Origin: Bacillota bacterium
Lineage (GTDB): Bacteria; Bacillota; Dethiobacteria; DTU022; JAAZDR01
Direction of reading: 5' to 3'
NCBI GenBank assembly: GCA_012512705.1
Contig: JAAZDR010000249.1
Span: 1-10,736 of the forward strand
DNA length: 10,736 bases
The stretch's first letter is position 1; each line of letters starts with the position of its first letter. The translations under genes were made by a program, and so were the position numbers. The notes beneath the pieces are model-generated. The model was not told the DNA's origin. It was given only the letters and a program-made list of their open reading frames with translations, and did not search any database. Shown in pieces: positions 6,150 through 10,736 of the stretch.

Positions 6150-6542
6150 GTGAGTAAGATTATCATGGAGTTTGAAAAAGGCGGAGTTTTTGAGGTTTGT
6201 TTATATGAAGATGTCGCGCCTAAAACATGTAAAGCGTTTATGGAAAAATTACCATACGAGGCCGATGCTTTACAGGCAAGGTTCGCCGGCGAAGAATTCT
6301 TTTATAAAATGCCTTTAGAGGTAGGGGCGGAAAACCAAAAGCATCCCGTAGCTGGTAGTATAGCTTATAATGCGGATCGAAATTGGCAGGCTATCTGTAT
6401 ATATTATGGCCCTAAAATAAAAGCTGCTAATCCGTTTAACTTAATCGGGGAGTTAAAGGGCGATTTAAAAGAGCTACAAAAAATTGGCGAAAGAATTTGG
6501 AAAGAAGGGAAGGAGACAGTAAAGATTAAGGCGGCAGATTAA
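6150..6542 (+). CDS. DUF3830 family protein (cyclophilin-like fold)
   Basis: This is a 130-aa soluble protein. The GTG start at 6150 is chosen because GGGG (6138-6141) precedes it at proper spacing; the ATG at 6165 has no comparable site. The N-terminal pattern (IIMEFEKGGVFEVCLYEDVAPKTCKAF, summarised as residues 4-30) resembles cyclophilin-like proteins, where a strand pair is followed by D-x-AP-x-T-x-x-F. Later blocks include EEFFYKMP (48-55) and ICIYYGP (82-88). I recognise it as a likely member of the DUF3830 family of small cyclophilin-fold proteins. No enzyme function is established for this family to my knowledge. It is the last gene before a strong terminator, so it is probably part of the sigma-54 operon and may bind the pathway substrate or assist an enzyme. 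Confidence 0.75.
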   Translation: MSKIIMEFEKGGVFEVCLYEDVAPKTCKAFMEKLPYEADALQARFAGEEFFYKMPLEVGAENQKHPVAGSIAYNADRNWQAICIYYGPKIKAANPFNLIGELKGDLKELQKIGERIWKEGKETVKIKAAD

Positions 6543-6545
6543 TTA

Positions 6546-6565
6546 AACTATTTCGGAAAATAGTT
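6546..6565. other. Short stem-loop directly after the DUF3830 stop
   Basis: AACTATTT (6546-6553) and AAATAGTT (6558-6565) form a perfect 8-bp stem around CGGA. No T-run follows on either strand at useful distance, so it is not a terminator by itself. It lies 3 nt after the stop codon and could protect the 3' end of the operon message. The apical sequence TTTCGGAAAA is repeated in the stem-loop at 8294-8326. Confidence 0.4.
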
Positions 6566-6603
6566 AAAAATTAAACAAGTTTTGAGAAAAAGAAAAATAT
6601 GAA

Positions 6604-6635
6604 GTCCCCTATGAGAATTAGGGGACACATTTTTT
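6604..6635 (+). terminator. Intrinsic terminator closing the sigma-54 operon
   Basis: GTCCCCTA (6604-6611) pairs perfectly with TAGGGGAC (6619-6626) around a 7-nt loop. It is followed after three bases by six T residues (6630-6635). This GC-rich stem plus T-run is a typical rho-independent terminator and separates the operon from the permease gene. Confidence 0.9.
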
Positions 6636-6679
6636 AGTCGTGATTTTAGACATGATGAATGTACAAGGTGGGGTAAACC

Positions 6680-8149
6680 ATGCAATCAAATATATTAGAA
6701 AATGAGTCAAGTGGTGTGCAATCTCTATCAAAAGAGCTCGCTCCAAAAGACTTTTTTGCTATTGGTTTTGGGGCGATGATTGGGGTTGGCTGGGTATTAG
6801 TAATTGGGGATTGGATTAACTTGGGAGGAGGGCCAATAGCTGCAATCATAGCTTTCTTGATCGGTTCGCTGATGTTAATACCGATAGCTCTTGTTTATGG
6901 CGAGCTGACAACCATGATGCCCGTAGCTGGCGGCTCGATAGCGTTTACATTAAATGCTTTTGGCCCAAGGGTCAGTTACTTTACAGGATGGTTTTTGGTG
7001 TTCGGATATGTGATGCTATGCCCATGGGAAGCGATTGCTATTGGTGAAATTTTCGGCACGCTGTTCCCAGCCCTAAGACAACTCCCCTTATACACAATTG
7101 GTGATTATACGATATATGCTCCGGTTTTAATTATTAGTCTAATAGTCAGTATCTTAATCATAGGGGCTAACTTAAAGGGGATTCAGTATGTTGTCAAAAT
7201 ACAAAATGCCTTAACAAAAGGGATCGTTATGATAGCTGCGGTAGGTGTGACAATATCGTTTATTTTTGGTTCAGTAGAAAATATTATGCCGATTGTTTCT
7301 CAAACACCGGACAACATGAGTGGAAGTTTAGTTGCAGGCATTCTTTCTGTGTTAGCTATAACTCCATTCTTTTATTCTGGTTTTGATACTATCCCACAGG
7401 AAGCGGAAGAAAGCAGTGAGACTATAAATTATAAGTTGTTAGGGAAAGTTATCGGTTTAGCAGTAATAGCTGCAGGCATATTTTACGTGCTAATGCTTGT
7501 TGCCACTTCTTTTGCTATGCAATGGCAGAAAGTTATAGATTTAAGTATGCCTTCAGCAGAAGTATATGGAATCGGGCTGGGATTTCCATTAATTGAAAAA
7601 GCGATACTTGTAGGTGCCCTCTGTGGTCTTATTTCAACATTAAATTCTTTTTTTGTTGCAGGGGCCAGAGTGCTGTTAGCGTTAGGACGGGCAAGACTTT
7701 TGCCTTCACTTTTTTCTAAAATACATCCTAAATTTAAGACTCCTTATTATGCAAATTACTTTATTGCAACTTTAACTATAGCCGGCCCCTTTTTTGGCAA
7801 GTCGCTATTAGTCCCAATCATTAATGTCTGCTCACTTGGCTTCATGCTTGCATGGTTATCAGTCTGCTGTTCGGCGGTAAAGCTCAGGAGAAGCCGGCCT
7901 GATGTTAATCGGCCTTATAAAATGCCAGGCGGAATAAAGATGGGTTACTTGGCGATATTTTTGTCTTTCTTGATGATTATCGTTTTGGTTTTACCAGCAA
8001 GCCCTGGTGCACTAGTGTGGCCATTAGAGTGGGGAATTGTGTTAATTTGGTTTATTACGGGATTGCTTTTGTATCTTCTTTCTGGTAAACAGCGAAAATC
8101 AATTAGCGAAAATGAAAGGTGTAAATTGGTCTTTGGAAATTTTAAATAG
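6680..8149 (+). CDS. APC-family amino acid permease
   Basis: This 489-aa inner-membrane transporter belongs to the amino acid-polyamine-organocation superfamily. The ATG at 6680 follows AAGGTGGGG at 6-7 nt. After a polar N-terminal tail come FFAIGFGAMIGVGW (25-38), the broken helix 1 that binds the substrate backbone in this fold, then YGELTTMMPVAGGS (73-86) and GFDTIPQEAEE (234-244) in helix 6, followed by GARVLLALGRARLLP, which marks the helix 8 loop. About 12 hydrophobic segments can be counted. The gene has its own terminator on both sides, so it is probably a single-gene unit. It likely imports an amino acid or related amine by proton or sodium coupling or exchange. Its substrate and its relation to the upstream operon are not shown by the sequence. 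Confidence 0.92.
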   Translation: MQSNILENESSGVQSLSKELAPKDFFAIGFGAMIGVGWVLVIGDWINLGGGPIAAIIAFLIGSLMLIPIALVYGELTTMMPVAGGSIAFTLNAFGPRVSYFTGWFLVFGYVMLCPWEAIAIGEIFGTLFPALRQLPLYTIGDYTIYAPVLIISLIVSILIIGANLKGIQYVVKIQNALTKGIVMIAAVGVTISFIFGSVENIMPIVSQTPDNMSGSLVAGILSVLAITPFFYSGFDTIPQEAEESSETINYKLLGKVIGLAVIAAGIFYVLMLVATSFAMQWQKVIDLSMPSAEVYGIGLGFPLIEKAILVGALCGLISTLNSFFVAGARVLLALGRARLLPSLFSKIHPKFKTPYYANYFIATLTIAGPFFGKSLLVPIINVCSLGFMLAWLSVCCSAVKLRRSRPDVNRPYKMPGGIKMGYLAIFLSFLMIIVLVLPASPGALVWPLEWGIVLIWFITGLLLYLLSGKQRKSISENERCKLVFGNFK

Positions 8150-8158
8150 AAGTCGCAT

Positions 8159-8204
8159 TTTACGAAGGCTGAAACGTTTTAATTGTTTTAGCCTTCGTAA
8201 ATTT
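8159..8204 (+). terminator. Probable terminator after the permease gene
   Basis: TTTACGAAGGCTGAAAC (8159-8175) pairs with GTTTTAGCCTTCGTAAA (8185-8201) over 17 positions, with a single G-T wobble and a 9-nt loop. Only three T residues follow, so termination efficiency is uncertain, but the stem is the strongest in the window and sits 10 nt after the stop codon. Confidence 0.7.
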
Positions 8205-8293
8205 ACCGTTCACTTGCTGAAAATTTTTATTAAAGAACTTTTTAAAATCTAAAGTACTATGTAGGATAAAGAGAATTCCCTTGTTTAATTTCA

Positions 8294-8326
8294 TACGTAA
8301 TAATTTTTCGGAAAAGCTATTACGTA
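8294..8326. other. Long stem-loop with UUCGG-like tip
   Basis: TACGTAATA (8294-8302) pairs perfectly with TATTACGTA (8318-8326). Inside it TTTT/AAAA pairs around TCGG, giving a two-part stem. No T-run follows, so it is not an intrinsic terminator. It could be a transcript-stability element or a protein binding site. Confidence 0.4.
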
Positions 8327-8392
8327 CGACATAAAAGACAAAAATTATTTTTCAAACAGGCAGGATTTATATATCTAAATTTTATAGAAGTA

Positions 8393-8435
8393 TACCCCGT
8401 ATTTACGCAATAGAAAATACGGGGTAAAGCTTTTT
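8393..8435 (+). terminator. Intrinsic terminator in the permease-dehydratase gap
   Basis: TACCCCGTATTT (8393-8404) pairs perfectly with AAATACGGGGTA (8415-8426) around a 10-nt loop, followed by TTTTT at 8431-8435. It is about 240 bp downstream of the permease gene and beyond its first terminator. It may be a backup terminator or the attenuator of a leader transcript reading towards the dehydratase gene. Confidence 0.75.
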
Positions 8436-8494
8436 GTACGGCTATTGAGGCCATACTGCAGGATTTTAAAACTAAAAAGACGAATAATCATAAG

Positions 8495-8536
8495 AAGCCT
8501 TTATGGATCAATTACCATGAGGGCTTTGTTTCTATT
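8495..8536 (+). terminator. Terminator-like stem-loop just before the dehydratase gene (possible attenuator)
   Basis: AAGCCTTTATGG (8495-8506) pairs with CCATGAGGGCTT (8515-8526) over 12 positions, two of them U-G wobbles, with an 8-nt loop. A T-rich tract (TGTTTCTATT) follows. The stem ends only about 35 nt before the GTG start at 8562, a position suited to transcription attenuation of the downstream gene. Confidence 0.5.
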
Positions 8537-8561
8537 ATAGGAATGAATGGGGTAACTAGCA

Positions 8562-10280
8562 GTGTTACGAAGCCAACAGCTACGAAAAATTAATTATCAG
8601 GGAGATGCTTTGCGTATGGGGATGGATTGGACGTTTGCGGATCTTTCGAAGCCCCAAGTTTTAATTGAAAGTGTTGCTGGTTCTAGCCACCCAGGTAGTT
8701 TTCATTTAGATTCCTTAGTCGAAGCTGTTTCTCGTGGTGTGGCTGAGGCTGGTGGTAAAAGTGGCAGATTTACGACAACGGATGTTTGTGACGGAATCTC
8801 ACAGGCGCATTTAGGTATGGATTATATTTTAATTTCCAGGGAAATGATCGCTAATATGACTGAAATTCATATGCTCGCCTCGCCTTATGATTGCCTTGTC
8901 ACCGTATCAAGCTGTGACAAATCAATCCCTGCGCATCTAATGGCTATAGCAAGGCTAACTTTCCCGGCCATTCCTCTTCCCGGAGGAACGATGTCGAACG
9001 GCCCAAATTTTTTAGCATCCGATGCCCTGTGGCATATGGGTGATCAGGTGGCCAAAGGAGAACTCCCTGTTGAGGAGCTTTATCTTGGCCAGCAATTTGC
9101 TTGCCCGAATTGTGGTGCTTGCCAATTTATGGGGACAGCGAGCACGATGCAATCGATGTCTGAGGCTTTAGGACTTGCCCTTCCGGGGACGGCACTAATA
9201 CCATCTAGTCTTGCTTTGTTAAAGCGCAAAGCTATAGAGGTAGGAAAGCAGGTTTTGAAGCTTCTTGAAGCAGGTATAACTCCGCGGGATATCCTTACCC
9301 AAAAGGCATTCGAAAATGCGATTATGGTGCATTCAGCGATCGCCGGCTCCACGAATGCTATGCTGCATCTACCGGCCATTGCCCACGAGGTGGGGATCGA
9401 ACTGGATGCATCTTTGTTTGATGAGCTGCATAGAAAAATTCCTGTAATTACGAATCTAAAATCGCGCGGCGATTTTCCAGCAGAACATTTATGGTTTGCT
9501 GGAGGGATTCCTGCGGTAATGGAAGAGATCAAAGATTACTTGCATCTTGATGTGTTGACCGTAACCGGTAAAACACTTGGCGAAAATCTAGAAGAGTTAA
9601 GGAAAGGGCGTTTTTATGAAGAGACACGAAAATTTCTTGCCAATTATGCCCTCAAAAAAGAGGATATAATAGCAACTTTTGAAAATCCGTTTTTCAAGGA
9701 AGGCGGATTAGCGGTGCTTAAGGGCAATCTTGCCCCGGAGGGAGCAGTGGTTAAACATTCTGCTGTTGTCCCCGAGATGCACGTTCATACAGGAGAGGCC
9801 CTTGTTTTTGACTGCGAAGAAGAAGCAACAGAAGCTATCCTTTCTGGAAAGGTGAGGCCGGGAAATATTATTGTAATCCGTTACGAAGGTCCCCAAAGTG
9901 CTGGTATGCCAGAGATGTACCATCCAGCAAGCGCCATCGCGGAAAATCCTGAGCTTAATTCATCGACAGCGATCATTACTGACGGACGCTATTCCGGGGC
10001 GACAAAAGGACCTGCGATCGGGCATGTGTCACCGGAAGCTATAGTAGGCGGTCCGATTGCCCTGGTAGAGGAAGGGGATTTGATCTCTATTGATATTCCC
10101 TCTCGCCGCCTTGATCTTGTTGGCGTCAAAGGTAAACGTGTAGAAGCAGACGAGATGGCGAAGATTTTGAGTAAAAGAAGGGAAAACTGGCAGCCGCCAA
10201 AGCCGCGCCATAACAAGGGGGTCTTTAAGCAGTATTCCCGTTCTGTGGTATCAGCGATGAAGGGAGCTTACTTAGAATAA
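8562..10280 (+). CDS. IlvD/Edd-family Fe-S dehydratase (dihydroxy-acid dehydratase-like)
   Basis: This 572-aa cytosolic protein has the length of dihydroxy-acid dehydratases, which dehydrate 2,3-dihydroxy acids or sugar acids to 2-oxo acids. The GTG at 8562 has GGGG (8549-8552) 9 nt upstream, and its product starts with the usual LRSQ and GDALRMGM blocks. Key positions are [11 protein letters not shown] (76-86, with the metal-binding Asp), SSCDKSIPA (116-124, Cys118 cluster ligand and Lys120, the position carbamylated in characterised enzymes), [10 protein letters not shown] (181-190, cluster ligand Cys187), [15 protein letters not shown], and the C-terminal [16 protein letters not shown] block. 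The segment aligned with the TPCN motif of 2Fe-2S enzymes reads HPGSFHL and has no Cys, which resembles the oxygen-sensitive 4Fe-4S type. No other branched-chain synthesis gene is near, so a catabolic sugar-acid or hydroxy-acid role is as likely as IlvD proper. It is co-transcribed with the hydrolase gene downstream. Confidence 0.88.
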   Translation: MLRSQQLRKINYQGDALRMGMDWTFADLSKPQVLIESVAGSSHPGSFHLDSLVEAVSRGVAEAGGKSGRFTTTDVCDGISQAHLGMDYILISREMIANMTEIHMLASPYDCLVTVSSCDKSIPAHLMAIARLTFPAIPLPGGTMSNGPNFLASDALWHMGDQVAKGELPVEELYLGQQFACPNCGACQFMGTASTMQSMSEALGLALPGTALIPSSLALLKRKAIEVGKQVLKLLEAGITPRDILTQKAFENAIMVHSAIAGSTNAMLHLPAIAHEVGIELDASLFDELHRKIPVITNLKSRGDFPAEHLWFAGGIPAVMEEIKDYLHLDVLTVTGKTLGENLEELRKGRFYEETRKFLANYALKKEDIIATFENPFFKEGGLAVLKGNLAPEGAVVKHSAVVPEMHVHTGEALVFDCEEEATEAILSGKVRPGNIIVIRYEGPQSAGMPEMYHPASAIAENPELNSSTAIITDGRYSGATKGPAIGHVSPEAIVGGPIALVEEGDLISIDIPSRRLDLVGVKGKRVEADEMAKILSKRRENWQPPKPRHNKGVFKQYSRSVVSAMKGAYLE

Positions 10281-10296
10281 ATTTTGTGATACCACA
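10244..10296. repeat. Perfect 10-bp inverted repeat spanning the dehydratase stop codon
   Basis: TGTGGTATCA (10244-10253) and TGATACCACA (10287-10296) are exact inverse complements 33 nt apart, enclosing the last codons and stop (10278-10280) of the dehydratase gene. In RNA this could form a stem that modulates translation coupling to, or stability of, the next gene. No T-run follows, so it is not a terminator. Confidence 0.45.
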
Positions 10297-10334
10297 TGTT
10301 GTTGTCGGCAAAAATATTCATAAGGAGGTTAAGG

Positions 10335-10736
10335 ATGGAATTAAAAATACTTCTACCTGGAATACCAGCTTTTTCTTCTCGTGGCTATCTTGGCTGGTCT
10401 ACTGTGGTTCTTCTGCAGCACAAAGGAAAGAACATTCTTTTTGATGTCGGTGGGCATAACGAGCGTTTAATGCTTGTAGAAAAACTGCAGGAGCAGGGGT
10501 TAACTCCTGAAAGTGTTGATATGGTGATATTAAGCCATCTTCATTATGATCATGCAGCGAATATTAATCTTTTCCCACAAGCAGAGCTCGTTCTTGGACG
10601 ACGGGAGCTAGAATTTGCCGCTACCGAGGAGGGTAGGATTCATCCTTTTATTCCTCTTGGCATCGCAGACTATTTACAGAAATGGCCTTCTCTGACATTG
10701 GTTGAAGGGGACGAAAAACTTGCTGAAGGCCTAACG
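10335..10736 (+). CDS. Metallo-beta-lactamase-fold hydrolase, N-terminal part (runs off window)
   Basis: The first 134 residues are present. The ATG at 10335 is preceded by a perfect AAGGAGG (10322-10328) at 6 nt. The protein shows the MBL layout: an N-terminal strand region, NILFDVGG (33-40) and the zinc-binding HxHxDH motif as SHLHYDHAAN (67-76; His68, His70, Asp72, His73). Its best-known relatives are hydrolases of the glyoxalase II, lactonase or RNase Z type; the visible part does not decide between them. It begins 54 bp after the dehydratase gene and is probably in the same transcript, so a lactonase or thioesterase acting with the dehydratase on sugar or hydroxy acids is one possibility (inference). 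Confidence 0.88.
   Translation, partial: MELKILLPGIPAFSSRGYLGWSTVVLLQHKGKNILFDVGGHNERLMLVEKLQEQGLTPESVDMVILSHLHYDHAANINLFPQAELVLGRRELEFAATEEGRIHPFIPLGIADYLQKWPSLTLVEGDEKLAEGLT

Larger units (their letters stand above)
8205..8561. other. Gene-free region with three stem-loops upstream of the dehydratase gene
   Basis: No convincing coding sequence or RNA gene is visible here. The stretch holds three stem-loops, at 8294-8326, 8393-8435 and 8495-8536, given separately. No clear -24/-12 or -35/-10 promoter could be assigned. A T-box-type leader was looked for because ilvD-like genes often carry one, but the conserved T-box antiterminator sequence is not present. Confidence 0.6.

Noticed and set aside
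8503..8520. Five-codon mini-ORF (ATG GAT CAA TTA CCA TGA) in the hairpin before the dehydratase gene, as a leader peptide
   Set aside because: There is no good ribosome binding site and no run of branched-chain codons, so a chance mini-ORF is more likely.
8205..8561. T-box leader upstream of the IlvD-like gene
   Set aside because: The conserved antiterminator sequence expected in T-boxes was not found, although terminator-like stems are present.
9080..9532. Minus-strand open frame of 150 codons inside the dehydratase gene
   Set aside because: It lies wholly antisense to a well-supported gene, has no recognisable motif, and is a typical reading-frame shadow. The same holds for the antisense frame at 1906-2283.

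Overview
The window is AT-rich, and every recognisable gene lies on the + strand. Strong AGGAGG-type ribosome binding sites, a sigma-54 activator of PAS/AAA+/TyrR-like helix-turn-helix layout, and the gene families present suggest an anaerobic or facultative Firmicute (for example a Negativicute or a Peptococcaceae-like clostridium). No rRNA, tRNA or taxonomic marker is present, so this placement is an inference from style and content. I saw no CRISPR array, insertion sequence or RNA gene.

Region 1 (1-1200) is the 3' part of a sigma-54-dependent activator gene. It ends in an intrinsic terminator whose loop contains the stop codon. Region 2 (1200-1350) is a control region with a well-formed -24/-12 (sigma-54) promoter. 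Two dyads lie upstream of that promoter and are candidate activator sites. Region 3 (1353-6542) is a probable operon closed by a good terminator at 6604-6635. It contains, in order, a nitrilase-superfamily protein, a D-2-hydroxyacid dehydrogenase, a PreA-like dihydropyrimidine dehydrogenase with a C-terminal ferredoxin domain, a sodium:solute symporter and a small DUF3830 (cyclophilin-like) protein. Region 4 (6680-8204) is a separate APC-type amino acid permease gene with its own terminator. Region 5 (8205-8561) has no gene but holds three stem-loops. Region 6 (8562-10736) holds an IlvD/Edd-family dehydratase and the start of a metallo-beta-lactamase-fold hydrolase, which runs off the end.

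Regions 1-3 read as one locally controlled catabolic unit. The activator would sense a small molecule through its PAS region and switch on the -24/-12 promoter. The symporter would import a substrate, and the flavin/Fe-S PreA-like enzyme, the nitrilase-fold protein and the dehydrogenase would process it. Pyrimidine, hydantoin or other ureido/amide compounds are the natural guess from the families, but the cluster lacks a cyclic amidohydrolase and a PreT subunit within the window. The substrate is therefore unknown.

Two points stand out. The PreA-like gene carries an in-frame TAG exactly inside its second CxxCxxCxxxCP cluster motif, and the reading frame continues sensibly for 13 codons beyond it. 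The nitrilase-like protein has Asp where the family's catalytic Cys belongs. Either the operon encodes unusual chemistry (recoding, non-hydrolytic paralogues) or it contains a lesion; both can be tested.
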